In this document: positions 27,162 to 36,065 of the stretch, piece after piece | Layout: every line of letters begins with the position of its first letter | How positions within the stretch are numbered: the stretch's first letter is position 1 | Origin: Roseateles_B sp051857535 | GTDB taxonomy: Bacteria; Pseudomonadota; Gammaproteobacteria; Burkholderiales; Burkholderiaceae_C | NCBI RefSeq assembly: GCF_051857535.1 | Contig: NZ_JBPZGY010000013.1 | Span: 80,210 to 144,209, forward strand | Reading direction: 5' to 3' | Length of the DNA: 64,000 nt | Notes under the pieces: model-generated | The model's input: only the letters and a program-made list of their open reading frames with translations | What the model was told of the DNA's origin: nothing | Database searches by the model: none | Made by a program: the position numbers and the translations under genes

Positions 27162-28238
27162 TCAGGGCTTGGCGGCCTCGGGCCAGATCGTCTGCAGCAG
27201 CTGGGCCAGACGGGCACCGGCGCGCGCCAGTTGCTGGCGGACCAGCACTTGGCTGCGCGCCTCGTAGTCCGCCGGCAGGGTCACGACCCAGCGCGAGCCG
27301 CGCAGGCTGGACTGGCGCTCACCGAACCGCAGGCCGGCGTAGGCTGCCTCGGCTTCGTTCATGGTTTCGCTGGCCCATTGGGCAGGCCACAAGGCGGGGG
27401 GCGAGGCCATGGCCGGCACCTGGCGGGCTGCAGCCGGCAGGGCCGCCAACTGCTCTGGGTTGAGCTTGCCCGGCGCGTTGTCCCAGTAGGCATGGAGATT
27501 GCCCGCCGGCCCGTTGGGGCCCATCACGGCCAGGGCATTGCCGCCAATGGTGCGGGCCTGCGGATCATCACCCTGGACATCAGGATCCCGTCGCTGCCCT
27601 TTCTCGTCCAGGTAGACCGAGCCCACGTGCAGGGGCTGGTGCACATCGCCCAGGTCATGGACCAGCAGGGCCAGGGCCTCGCGCTCGGTCTGGAGGGCGA
27701 AGGGCCCCGGCACGGTGCTGCCGGCCAGGCGCAGGCGGGCGGCGTCCAGGGCGGCGACGATGTCGTGATCGCTGGTGCCCACGGAGCCTGCCTTGTAGCG
27801 ACCGCGCTCCAGGGCCGGGTTGGTGTAGTGGTACTGCTTGTGGCAGCTCTCATCGCCGGGCTGGGGTCCGCAGGCCTCGTTGTTGCGCTTCACGTAGTCG
27901 CGCATGAGGGCCTCTTCCTCCGGCTTGTTCTCGAACGGCGCGCACTCGGGGTAGCGGCCGGTGACGGTGTAGCGGAAGTCCTTGGCCGGGTCTATGCCCT
28001 TGACGCAGTCGGGCCAGACCGCGATGTCGTGCAGGCTGACCGACCCCAGGATGCGCGCGACCTCTCGCTCTGCCCGCGTGCCCTTGATCAGCTGGGCAGC
28101 GATGTCACCCACGGCCGAGTGGCCCGTCGCCCCCCAGGCCATGGCGGACTGGTGGGGGCTGGCAGCGAGCGCCAGGGCCGCAAATGCGGTGGCCAGCGCG
28201 GAGCGCGCGGGCGTGGGGAGGGACGGGGCGTACGGCAT
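27162..28238 (-). CDS. S1/P1 family secreted nuclease
   Basis: A 358-residue protein. A signal peptide (about 1-34) precedes Trp35, which becomes the mature N-terminus, as in the P1 nuclease family whose first Trp binds zinc. Further ligand-bearing blocks are WGATGH (His40), HDIAVWPD (Asp77), HDLGDVHQPLH and NLHAYWDN. Such enzymes cut single-stranded nucleic acid in the periplasm or outside. A longer frame upstream is rejected because it would bury the signal peptide. The gene is divergent from the DGPF gene at 28377. Confidence 0.88.
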   Translation of the reverse strand: MPYAPSLPTPARSALATAFAALALAASPHQSAMAWGATGHSAVGDIAAQLIKGTRAEREVARILGSVSLHDIAVWPDCVKGIDPAKDFRYTVTGRYPECAPFENKPEEEALMRDYVKRNNEACGPQPGDESCHKQYHYTNPALERGRYKAGSVGTSDHDIVAALDAARLRLAGSTVPGPFALQTEREALALLVHDLGDVHQPLHVGSVYLDEKGQRRDPDVQGDDPQARTIGGNALAVMGPNGPAGNLHAYWDNAPGKLNPEQLAALPAAARQVPAMASPPALWPAQWASETMNEAEAAYAGLRFGERQSSLRGSRWVVTLPADYEARSQVLVRQQLARAGARLAQLLQTIWPEAAKP

Positions 28239-28376
28239 GGCGGAACTTCCTTGACTGCGGAAGCGGCGATTCTCGGTCAAGTCCATGAACAGGCCGTGGC
28301 TGGGCGAGCTGCGCGACGCCAGCCGTGGCGCCGGGCGCACAATGCGCCATCCTTCTTTTCCGCAGAGTCCGCGCCC

Positions 28377-28733
28377 ATGAGCTACATGCTGCTGATCCTC
28401 GAACCCCACGGCCAGCGTGCCGACCGCGGCCGCGAAGCCGGCGAGCAGGTCTACGAGCGCATGCTGCAGTTCGGTGCCGAGCTGCAGTCCCGCGGCCTGC
28501 TGCTGGCCAGCAATTCCCTGTCAGTTCGCAGCAGCCGCGTGCAGAAGCGCGACGGCGCGCTGAGCATCACCGACGGCCCCTTCACCGAGAGCAAGGAACT
28601 GGTCGGCGGATTCTTCCTGCTGGACGTCCCGACGCGTGAGGCGGCCCTGGAGATCGCCGCGCGCTGTCCCGCCGCAGAATGGGCGACCCTCGAGGTGCGC
28701 GGCGTCGGCCCCTGCTACGAGGACGCGCCCTGA
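28377..28733 (+). CDS. YCII/DGPF-domain protein
   Basis: A 118-residue YciI-related protein with the diagnostic DGPFTES motif (about 65-71). These small proteins are found next to ECF42 sigma factors in many bacteria, and the sigma factor gene lies 2 kb downstream. The ATG at 28377 starts a normal-length domain. The promoter found at 28769-28795 lies after this gene, so it is probably transcribed separately. Biochemical activity is unknown; YciI folds can be weak hydrolases. Confidence 0.88.
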   Translation: MSYMLLILEPHGQRADRGREAGEQVYERMLQFGAELQSRGLLLASNSLSVRSSRVQKRDGALSITDGPFTESKELVGGFFLLDVPTREAALEIAARCPAAEWATLEVRGVGPCYEDAP

Positions 28734-28768
28734 GCGCCAGGCCGGGCCCGAAAAAATCTCCAGGCTGA

Positions 28769-28795
28769 TGTCGAAATGAAGAGACCGCCTTCGTC
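28769..28795 (+). promoter_or_regulatory. ECF42-type promoter
   Basis: TGTCGA (28769-28774) and CGTC (28792-28795) are separated by 17 nt. They match the -35 and -10 motifs reported for ECF42 sigma factors, as I recall them. The site lies upstream of the second DGPF gene and the operon that ends in an ECF42-like sigma gene, which fits autoregulation. GGAGAC about 30 nt further on serves as the ribosome site. Confidence 0.5.
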
Positions 28796-28841
28796 GTACA
28801 GGCAGGGGGTCGCATGGGGCGGCCCGCCACAGGAGACGAAT

Positions 28842-29267
28842 ATGCGGTTCATGATCATGGTGCGCGCCACCGCGCAAAGCGAAACCGGCGGCATGCCCGA
28901 CCCTCAGCTGATGCTGCAGATGGCCGAGTACCACGAGGCACTCTCCCGCGCTGGCGTGCTGCTGGACGCCGCGGGGCTCAAACCCAGCAATGCGGGCTGG
29001 CGCATCGAGCACGGCCCCGCGGGCAGCCGGCTTCTGGACGGCCCCTTCGCCGAGTCCAAGGAATTGATCGCCGGCTACACCCTGATCCAGGTACGCAGCC
29101 GCGAGGAGGCCATGGAATGGGCGCGCCGATTCCCGGCCCCCTTCGGCGAAGGACAGCCCGGCTGCATCGAGGTGCGGCCCCTCTATGACCTCGAGGACTT
29201 CGCGGAGCTGGAGGGCATCCAGCGCTTCAAGGCCCTGGAGGCCGAGCGCCAGGGAGGCCAGGCATGA
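28842..29267 (+). CDS. YCII/DGPF-domain protein
   Basis: A 141-residue DGPF protein with LLDGPFAESKELIAGY (about 65-80) and a typical MRFMIMVRAT start. It is the first gene of the run of overlapping genes that leads to the sigma factor, and is preceded by the ECF42-type promoter. ACAGGAGACGA precedes the ATG at 28842. A 4-bp overlap joins it to the SRPBCC gene. Confidence 0.9.
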   Translation: MRFMIMVRATAQSETGGMPDPQLMLQMAEYHEALSRAGVLLDAAGLKPSNAGWRIEHGPAGSRLLDGPFAESKELIAGYTLIQVRSREEAMEWARRFPAPFGEGQPGCIEVRPLYDLEDFAELEGIQRFKALEAERQGGQA

Positions 29268-29800
29268 GCAAGACCCTGGGCCTGATCGGCCTCCTCCTTC
29301 TGCTGCTGGTGGGCGTGCTCGTGCTCGCCGCCTTCCGGCCGGACAGCTTCCGCGTCGAGCGCCGCCTGCGCATCCAGGCCCCGCCCGAGACCGTCTATGG
29401 CCTGATCCAGGATCTGCACCAGTTCAACCGCTGGAACCCCTGGCTGCGCAAGGAGCCCGGCGCGCGGGGCGACTACAGCGGCCCGGCGGCCGGCCTCGGC
29501 GCCCGCTACGGCTGGCAGGGCAAGGAACTGGGTCAGGGCAGCCTGGAGATCACCGGCCTGCAGCCCGGGCGCGAGGTGCGCATGCGCCTTGACTTCATCA
29601 AGCCCTTCGAAGCGCACAACCAGGCCCTCTTCCAGATCCGCCCCCAGACCGACGGCAGCAGCGAGCTGAGCTGGGCCATGGAAGGCCCCAGCCCCTACCT
29701 CAGCAAGCTGATGGGCATGGTCTTCAATATGGACCGGATGATTGGCAGCGACTTCGAGCAGGGACTGAAGAACCTGCAGCAGATTGCCGAACAGCACTGA
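29264..29800 (+). CDS. SRPBCC (polyketide cyclase-like) family protein
   Basis: A 178-residue protein. An N-terminal hydrophobic helix (about 3-24) is followed by the START-like domain: RRLRIQAPPETVYGLIQDLHQFNRWNPW, then SLEITGLQPGREVRM. Members bind hydrophobic ligands in a deep cavity. The helix may anchor it to the membrane. It overlaps the DGPF gene by 4 bp (ATGA) and lies 20 bp before a VOC gene, inside the sigma operon. Ligand unknown. Confidence 0.85.
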   Translation: MSKTLGLIGLLLLLLVGVLVLAAFRPDSFRVERRLRIQAPPETVYGLIQDLHQFNRWNPWLRKEPGARGDYSGPAAGLGARYGWQGKELGQGSLEITGLQPGREVRMRLDFIKPFEAHNQALFQIRPQTDGSSELSWAMEGPSPYLSKLMGMVFNMDRMIGSDFEQGLKNLQQIAEQH

Positions 29801-29820
29801 GATCCCAGGAGCAGCGCCGC

Positions 29821-30219
29821 ATGCAGATCAAGTTCAGCCCCCTGCTGGTCCAGGACCAGGACGAAGCCCTGCGCTTCTACACGCAACAGCTGGGCTTCGA
29901 GCCCTGCGCCGACATCCCCATGGGGCCCTTCCGCTTCCTCACCGTGCGCTCGCCCGAAGGCCTGGCCGGCGTGGAGCTGGTGCTGCAGCCCCTGGGCTTT
30001 GAGCCCGCACGGGTCTATCAGCGCGCCCTCTACGACGCCGGCATGCCGGCGGCCGCCTTCACCACCGCCGACATCGCGACCGAGTACGAGCGCCTGCGCG
30101 CCCGCGGCGTGCGCTTCCGCGAGCCGCCGCGCGCCCTGGGCCCCATCATCGGCGCCCTGTTCGAGGACGGCTGCGGCAATCTCATCCACCTGGTTCAGCC
30201 GCTCAGGCAGCCCACCTGA
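29821..30219 (+). CDS. VOC family protein
   Basis: A 132-residue vicinal-oxygen-chelate protein with MQIKFSPLLVQDQDEALRFY at the start and the C-terminal FEDGCGNLIHLV strand. The family covers dioxygenases, glyoxalases and resistance proteins; this member's reaction cannot be told. It lies 20 bp after the SRPBCC gene. The copy of the AAGACCTGACCC motif lies just downstream, between this gene and the next. Confidence 0.85.
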   Translation: MQIKFSPLLVQDQDEALRFYTQQLGFEPCADIPMGPFRFLTVRSPEGLAGVELVLQPLGFEPARVYQRALYDAGMPAAAFTTADIATEYERLRARGVRFREPPRALGPIIGALFEDGCGNLIHLVQPLRQPT

Positions 30220-30230
30220 GTACGGCGGGC

Positions 30231-30243
30231 AAGACCTGACCCT
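30231..30243. repeat. Copy 1 of the dispersed AAGACCTGACC motif
   Basis: AAGACCTGACCCT lies in the short gap before the VOC gene at 30257. Near-identical copies occur at 49960 and 53992. Confidence 0.5.
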
Positions 30244-30256
30244 AGGAAAAATCCCC

Positions 30257-30691
30257 ATGCATCGCCAGATCTACGTCAACCTGCCCATCGCCGACATGGC
30301 GCGTTCCCGCGCCTTCTTCGAGGCCCTGGGCTATGCCTTCAACCCGCAGTTCAGCAACGAGCAGGGCGCCTGCCTGGTGCTGGGCGAGAACCTCTACGCC
30401 ATGCTGCTGGTCCATCCCTTCTTCCAGGGCTTCATCGACAAGCGCATCGCCGACGCCCGCGAGAGCACCGAGGTGCTGGTCTGCCTGTCCTGCGACAGCC
30501 GCGAGGAGGTCGACCAGTTGGTGGCCCGCGCCATCGCCGCGGGGGGCCGCGCACCGCGCCCGCCGCAGGACCATGGCTTCATGTACGGTCACAGCTTCGA
30601 GGACCTGGACGGCCACCTCTGGGAGCTGGTGCACATGGTGGACGCCAGCCAGGTGAATGCCGGCCAGGCCCCGCAAGGCGCCGCGGTGTGA
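30257..30691 (+). CDS. VOC family protein
   Basis: A 144-residue VOC protein starting MHRQIYVNLPIADMARSRAF and containing GHSFEDLDGHLWELVHM. It is closest to the glyoxalase/extradiol-dioxygenase-like group often beside DGPF genes. The ATG at 30257 lacks a clear Shine-Dalgarno. The stop overlaps the GTG start of the sigma gene, suggesting translational coupling. Confidence 0.87.
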   Translation: MHRQIYVNLPIADMARSRAFFEALGYAFNPQFSNEQGACLVLGENLYAMLLVHPFFQGFIDKRIADARESTEVLVCLSCDSREEVDQLVARAIAAGGRAPRPPQDHGFMYGHSFEDLDGHLWELVHMVDASQVNAGQAPQGAAV

Positions 30692-32001
30692 ACGAGGCGG
30701 CGGCCCTGCCCTCGCGCATCTCGGCCATCTGGCGGCTGGAATCGCCTGCGGTGATCGGTGCGCTGCGCCGCCTGCTGCGGGACCTCGACGAAGCCGAGGA
30801 GATCGCCCAGGAGGCCCTGCTGGCCGCGCTGGAGCACTGGCCGCGCGAGGGTGTGCCGGACAAGCCCGGCGCCTGGCTGATGACCACGGCCAAGCACCGC
30901 GCCCTGGATCGTCTGCGCCAGCGGCGCATGCAGGAGCGCCATCACGAGGCCCTGGCCCAGGATCTGGAGGCGCGCCAGGCACATGTGGTGCCCGACCTCA
31001 GCGACAGCCTGGATGAGCGCCGCGCCGACGACATCGGCGATGACCTGCTGCGTCTGATCTTCACCGCCTGCCATCCCCTGCTCTCGCCCGAGGCGCGCGC
31101 CGCCCTGACCCTGCGTCTGCTGGGCGGTCTCAGCACGGCCGAGATCGCCCGCGCCTACCTGTGCCCCGAGCCCACGGTGGCCCAGCGCATCAGCCGCGCC
31201 AAGCGCACGCTCAGCGAGGCCCGGGTGCCCTTCGAGCTGCCGGGCCCCACCGAGCGCCTGCAGCGCCTGGGCGCGGTACTGGAGGTGGTCTACCTGATCT
31301 TCAACGAGGGCTATGTCGCCAGCTCCGGGAACGACTGGCTGCGCATCGACCTCATGGGCGAGGCACAGCGCCTGGCACGGCTGCTGGCCACGCTGATGCC
31401 GCAGGAGCCCGAGGTGCAGGGCCTGCTGAGCCTGCTGGAGATCCAGGCCTCGCGCCAGTCCGCCCGACTCGACGCGCAAGGAGCGCCCGTGCTGCTGATG
31501 GACCAGGACCGCCGCCGCTGGGACAGTCTGCTCATCCACCGCGGCCTGAGCGCGCTGGCGACAGGCGAGGCCCTTTGCGCAAGGCAGGGCCTGGCGCCGG
31601 GCTACTACCTGCTGCAGGCCGGCATCGCGGCCTGCCACGCACGGGCCACGCGGGCCGAGGACACGGACTGGTCCCTGATCCTGGCCCTCTACACGCGCCT
31701 GCTGGAGGGCTGGCCTTCGCCGGTGATCGCCCTGAACCGCGCCGTGGCGCTGAGCCGCGCGCCGCAAGGCAGCGCGGCCGAGGCCTTGCTGCTGGTCGAT
31801 GCCCTCGGCTCGCAGGCCGCCATGCAGCGCTACCCCTGGTGGCACAGCGTGCGCGGGGACCTGCTGGAGCGCCAAGGCCGCGGCCATGAAGCCGCCTTGG
31901 CCTTCCAGCAGGCGGCGGCGCTGAGCCTCAATGAAAAAGAGCGCGCCCTGCTGCTGCAGCGCGCGCTCGAAGCGAAGAGCAAGGACGAGAGAAACGGGTA
32001 G
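30688..32001 (+). CDS. ECF42-type RNA polymerase sigma factor
   Basis: A 437-residue sigma factor. Region 2 (about 10-80) contains DLDEAEEIAQEALLAALEHWP and the RALDRLRQ segment. Region 4 (about 110-175) has STAEIARAYLCPEPTVAQRISRAKR. The C-terminal half (about 185-437) is a TPR-like extension (ECF42-type), far longer than in most ECFs, and is thought to control the sigma factor in place of an anti-sigma factor. The GTG start overlaps the preceding VOC stop. No anti-sigma gene is present. The DGPF, SRPBCC and VOC genes upstream are the likely regulon. The inducing signal is unknown. Confidence 0.88.
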   Translation: MNEAAALPSRISAIWRLESPAVIGALRRLLRDLDEAEEIAQEALLAALEHWPREGVPDKPGAWLMTTAKHRALDRLRQRRMQERHHEALAQDLEARQAHVVPDLSDSLDERRADDIGDDLLRLIFTACHPLLSPEARAALTLRLLGGLSTAEIARAYLCPEPTVAQRISRAKRTLSEARVPFELPGPTERLQRLGAVLEVVYLIFNEGYVASSGNDWLRIDLMGEAQRLARLLATLMPQEPEVQGLLSLLEIQASRQSARLDAQGAPVLLMDQDRRRWDSLLIHRGLSALATGEALCARQGLAPGYYLLQAGIAACHARATRAEDTDWSLILALYTRLLEGWPSPVIALNRAVALSRAPQGSAAEALLLVDALGSQAAMQRYPWWHSVRGDLLERQGRGHEAALAFQQAAALSLNEKERALLLQRALEAKSKDERNG

Positions 32002-32007
32002 GCCGCC

Positions 32008-33831
32008 TCAGAGGCCCAGGGCCAGCGCGTAGCCGCCGGTCACGCCGGTGGTGCGCTGCACTCGCAGGACCACGGCCACGGCCGCGCTGCCGGTATTGCT
32101 GATCTGCAGCACCTGGGTCGCGCCCAGCACGCCCTTGGACAGCACCAGCTGCAGGCCGCTGCTCGTGTAGGCGCCAAGGCCGAAGCCCGAGCCGCTGCCG
32201 GCCGTCAATGTGGCCTTCAGGGTCCTGCCGGCGGGGATGCTGTAGCGGTAGTAGTCGTTGTCGCTGTTGCTGGCGATGCTGCCGCTGACGGCGGCACTGG
32301 CCACGCTGATCAGTTGGGCCGAGGTGATGCTGTCATTGGGCTCGGCCTCCTTGATGACGGTAGGTGCGGGGGCGGGTGCGGGGGTCGGACTGGGGCTCGG
32401 CGTCGGCGCGGGGGTCGGCGCGGGGGTCGGGGCCGGTGTGCTCGTCGTGCCCAGGGCCGCGTTCACGGCCGCGTTGGCATCCACGAGCCCGGCGCCGCAG
32501 CCGCTGCAGCTCGCCGGGAAGGCGCGGGCACTGTTCTTGAGCAGGCTGGCCACCTGGTCCGGCGTCAGGGTCTTGTTGGCCTGCAGCATCAGGGCCACGA
32601 CACCGCTGACCACTGGCGTAGCCATGGAGGTGCCCATCATGCTGGCATAGCTGTCGCTGCCGGGCCTGGTGGTGCCCGTGTTGTAGGTGGAGAGGATGGC
32701 GCCGGTGCTGTCGCCGCCCGGGGCGGCCAGCGTGACCTTGCTGCCGTAGTTGGAGTAGGAGGCGCGCGCGCCCGTCTTGCCGGTGGCGGCCACGGTGATC
32801 ACGCCGCTGCAGCTGGCCGGCGAAAAGCCCGCCGCGTCCCGGCCACTGTTGCCAGCAGCCACGACGACCACAGCGCCCTTGGCGCGGGCCGTGTTGATGG
32901 CATTCTGTGTGGTGATGTCGCATGCCCCGGCGCCCCCCAGGGAGAGGTTGATCACCTTGGCCGGATTGGCATTGACTGGCACGCCGCTGACGCTGCCGCC
33001 TGCGGACCAGACCATGGCGTCGGCGATGTCCGAGGTGTAGCCGCCACACTTGCCCAGGACACGCACGGGCAGCAGCCGGGCCTTGAAGGCGACACCCGCC
33101 ACACCGATGCCATTGTTGGCCGTGGCACCGATGATGCCGCTGACATGCGTGCCATGCCAGGAGCTGTTGCGCGCCGGGCTGCCGGCGCCGCAGGCACCAG
33201 CCGCAACGAAGTCACCGGGGTCGCTGGCGTCGGCATCACGGCCGCCCCCATCTCCCGCCGTCGTGGTGTTGAGGATGAAGTCATAGCCCGGCAGCAGGCG
33301 GGGCGAGAAGTCGGCATGGGGCCGCACCCCGGTGTCGATCACGGCCACCGTCACCCCGTCTCCCGTGGCCTTGTTCCAGGCGTCGGGGACGCGGATGCCA
33401 CCCACGGTGTCGAAGAGGCTCCACTGCTGGGCGTACATCGGGTCGGTGGGCATCAGCTGCGGTTGCAGCAGGCGGTCGGGCTCGATGTACTCGATATTGG
33501 CATCACCGCCGCGGAAGCTGGCGGCCAGGGCCTCGATGTCCCCGCGGGTCAGTCGACGGCTGAGCTTGAAGACCTGCGCGCCGCTGGCCATCTGGCGCAG
33601 GTGCGTGAGCTGCACGCCATGACGGTTGCCGGCGACCTGGGCGGCCAGCCGGGCGTTCTCGGTGGGAAAGGCGCCCTTGCCGGACTTGTACTTGACGATC
33701 AGGCGATCCGTCTGGGCGGCCTGGACGATCAGCCCCTCGGGGCCGACGCTGGCGGGCTGGAAGGCGGCCTGGGCCGGGGGCAGACCGGCCAACAGGGCCA
33801 GGGCCAGCAAGGTGGGCAGGGGTGTGTGCAT
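32008..33831 (-). CDS. Secreted S8 subtilisin-family serine protease
   Basis: A 607-residue extracellular protease. A signal peptide (about 1-22) is followed by a propeptide region (about 25-130). The catalytic domain has Asp166 (VIDTGV), His226 (HGTHVSG) and Ser402 (GTSMATPVVSG). A Thr/Pro/Ala/Ser linker (about 475-505) leads to a PPC-type beta domain (about 510-605; EAEPNDSITSAQ). The ATG at 33831 is preferred over one at 33855 because GAGG lies about 8 nt upstream. It stands alone in the region beside the M14 peptidase gene. Confidence 0.92.
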   Translation of the reverse strand: MHTPLPTLLALALLAGLPPAQAAFQPASVGPEGLIVQAAQTDRLIVKYKSGKGAFPTENARLAAQVAGNRHGVQLTHLRQMASGAQVFKLSRRLTRGDIEALAASFRGGDANIEYIEPDRLLQPQLMPTDPMYAQQWSLFDTVGGIRVPDAWNKATGDGVTVAVIDTGVRPHADFSPRLLPGYDFILNTTTAGDGGGRDADASDPGDFVAAGACGAGSPARNSSWHGTHVSGIIGATANNGIGVAGVAFKARLLPVRVLGKCGGYTSDIADAMVWSAGGSVSGVPVNANPAKVINLSLGGAGACDITTQNAINTARAKGAVVVVAAGNSGRDAAGFSPASCSGVITVAATGKTGARASYSNYGSKVTLAAPGGDSTGAILSTYNTGTTRPGSDSYASMMGTSMATPVVSGVVALMLQANKTLTPDQVASLLKNSARAFPASCSGCGAGLVDANAAVNAALGTTSTPAPTPAPTPAPTPSPSPTPAPAPAPTVIKEAEPNDSITSAQLISVASAAVSGSIASNSDNDYYRYSIPAGRTLKATLTAGSGSGFGLGAYTSSGLQLVLSKGVLGATQVLQISNTGSAAVAVVLRVQRTTGVTGGYALALGL

Positions 33832-34082
33832 CGCTTCGCCTCGTACTGCATCCATCGAGGCCAGTCGCCAGTCTTGAGGGGCCTGGCGGCTGGCAGCCCC
33901 GCTACCCTGGCCAGGAAACCCGGGAGGGCGCTGGCGGTAGGCCGGAGGCTTTGCGTCCCGCGCTTTCACGCGGTTTGCCGATCACGGGGAAATCCCGTAG
34001 CCGCTACAGTAGGCGCTGCGGGCGCGCAGGGCCAGCACCCCGCCGCAAGCAGCGCCCATTCCCGCGACTTTGTGCGCACCCC

Positions 34083-34097
34083 GCACCGTTGCGGTGC
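34083..34097 (-). terminator. Short hairpin downstream of the M14 peptidase gene
   Basis: GCACCG (34083-34088) pairs with CGGTGC (34092-34097) across a 3-nt loop, 20 bp past the stop. No T-run follows, so it may only be a weak terminator. Confidence 0.25.
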
Positions 34098-34117
34098 AGG
34101 GTCCGACGGCCCCGCAC

Positions 34118-35911
34118 TCAGCGCAGCGCCTGCTCCAGGCGCATCACCGGATAGAGCCGGTAGCGCTCGTCCCAGGAGACATGGCGACGGGCAAAGAAGC
34201 TCAGACGGGCGTGCGGATCAGCAGCGAAGACGGGGTCCTCGGCAAGGCGGCGCTGGAACTCGGCGGCCAGCTGCGGATCGGCCGCCAGCTGGGCGCGCGC
34301 GACGTCCTCGGCCACATAGTCCTCCATGTACTCCTTGGTCTCGAAGGCATTGTTGAAGAGGCCCCAGGCCAGCAGGGAGTCCGGCGCCTGCGGCTCCAGC
34401 AGGGCCATCAACAGGCGCACGCCGGGCTGCGCCGTGGGGACGAAGAGGCTGCCGGCGGGCAGATCTCGAGGCTCGGGGCGCCACTGCCCTTTGAGGTCCA
34501 GGCGCTGGTGCCCCTCCACGGACTGCGCGCCGAAACGGGACTGCTCAGCGCGGAAGACCTGCACAGGCTGGGCCTGGCGCGCCGTGCCCAGGCGCTCGAA
34601 GCGCAGGCCATGCAGGCGCAGCTTCGCCGCCACCGCCTCTGCGTGGGCGGCCGGCACCAGGTAGCCGCCGCCGGGGACCGGCACGCTGAGGATAGGCACG
34701 ATCTCGTCGCGCAGGGGCACACGCCAGATCTCGGGCCGGCGCTCGTCGTAGCGGGTCATCAGGGCCCCGGAGATCTCTGAGGACGTGCGGGTGTAGGCAT
34801 AGCCGCGGAAGTCGATCATGCGCTGCTGCTCGCTGGCCTCGAAGGCCAGGGGCTGCGCGGTGCCCGCCAGCCGCATGGAGCGCGCATCCGCTGCCCGGGC
34901 CTGCGCCAGCCAGTCGTGACCATGGCGGGCCATCAGCTCCAGCACCGCGACCACGGTGTTGCGGGTGATGCGCACGCGGGTCGGGTAGTCCTTCCACGAA
35001 TGCGTTTCCACCAGCATGCCGAAGCGGTTGCGCAGCCAGAAGTAGCCGGTAGAAAAGCGCGGCGGGGGCACGCCGTCGGCAAAACCGGAGGCGGGGTCGT
35101 CCATCTTCTGGAAGGCCATGTAGAAGGGTTGCGGCAACGAGCCCTGCACCGCCAGGGCCTCGATGACGCCGTCGCGCAGGCGCTTGCCGCTGGCGCGCAG
35201 CAGCTCGTCTCCGGCATGCACCGGCTCAACCTGGATGGACACGTCGTGCTCGAACTGAGCGCCGTCGGTCACGTGCAGATCGACGGTGGCCAGCGGGTCC
35301 CAGGCCTGGACCAGGCGCAGCATGGCCTGCATCTCCGGTGCATCGGCCTTCGCGTAGTCACGGTTGAGGTTGTAGTTCTGCGCCGTGGTCCGCCAACCCA
35401 TGGCCTCGGGGCCGCGCTGGTTGGGGCGGTTCCAGGCGCCGAAGCGCTCATGGCCGTCCCCATTGAAGACAGGCACGAAGACCAGCACCTGCCGCTGCAG
35501 TGCACCTGCGGCCGCCTGACCATCCAGCACCTGGCGCAAGGCCAGGAAGCCGGCGTCCTTGCCGTCGATCTCGCCGGCATGGATGCCGCCCTGGATCAGC
35601 GTCACCGGCAGGCCGCGCCGACGCGCCTCGGCCGGGCTGAACACGCCTTGCTGGTTCGCGAGCAGGGCCCACATCGGCCGTCCCTCCGGCGTTGTGCCGA
35701 ACCGGATGCAACGCACCGCGCGGGGATGGCGTTGCTGGAAGGCCTGACACAAGCGGCCGACCTCCTCGTAGCGCCCTGTGCGCACGAAGCCACTGCGCTC
35801 GGCCTCGGTGCTCAGGCCGGGTGCAGCGAGCGCCAGGCCAGGCCCCAGGAGCAGCGGCAGCATCGCGCCGCGCAGGCGCCGGGACGTCAGGGACAGCAGG
35901 GGCAATGACAT
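34118..35911 (-). CDS. Secreted M14 family zinc carboxypeptidase
   Basis: A 597-residue peptidase with an N-terminal signal peptide (about 1-30, ending ALAAP). The zinc site is His111 and Glu114 (GGIHAGEIDGKDAG) with His213 (DLHVTD). Glu302 in VETHSWKDYP is a candidate for the general base. A long C-terminal region (about 330-597) extends past the peptidase domain. The frame continues upstream, but only the ATG at 35911 leaves a signal peptide at the N-terminus. It faces the S8 protease gene. Both are secreted peptidases, so nutrient scavenging is likely. Confidence 0.88.
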   Translation of the reverse strand: MSLPLLSLTSRRLRGAMLPLLLGPGLALAAPGLSTEAERSGFVRTGRYEEVGRLCQAFQQRHPRAVRCIRFGTTPEGRPMWALLANQQGVFSPAEARRRGLPVTLIQGGIHAGEIDGKDAGFLALRQVLDGQAAAGALQRQVLVFVPVFNGDGHERFGAWNRPNQRGPEAMGWRTTAQNYNLNRDYAKADAPEMQAMLRLVQAWDPLATVDLHVTDGAQFEHDVSIQVEPVHAGDELLRASGKRLRDGVIEALAVQGSLPQPFYMAFQKMDDPASGFADGVPPPRFSTGYFWLRNRFGMLVETHSWKDYPTRVRITRNTVVAVLELMARHGHDWLAQARAADARSMRLAGTAQPLAFEASEQQRMIDFRGYAYTRTSSEISGALMTRYDERRPEIWRVPLRDEIVPILSVPVPGGGYLVPAAHAEAVAAKLRLHGLRFERLGTARQAQPVQVFRAEQSRFGAQSVEGHQRLDLKGQWRPEPRDLPAGSLFVPTAQPGVRLLMALLEPQAPDSLLAWGLFNNAFETKEYMEDYVAEDVARAQLAADPQLAAEFQRRLAEDPVFAADPHARLSFFARRHVSWDERYRLYPVMRLEQALR

Positions 35912-36065
35912 GATCACGAGGAGGCCAGGAACCAGGCAAGACCTGGCACTGTAGCCAGCCCAGCCCCCGGGCGCTGCTGCGGATGGCCCGGGGTGCCTTC
36001 CGTCACCCCGCCCGCGCGCTTGCATACTGCGCCGGCCCCAAGACTTCGTCCGATCGGAGGACCCC

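Noticed and set aside
25175..27463. 762-codon frame antisense to the diguanylate cyclase
   Set aside because: It mirrors a strongly supported gene; such long antisense frames are usual in high-GC DNA. It has no recognisable domains.
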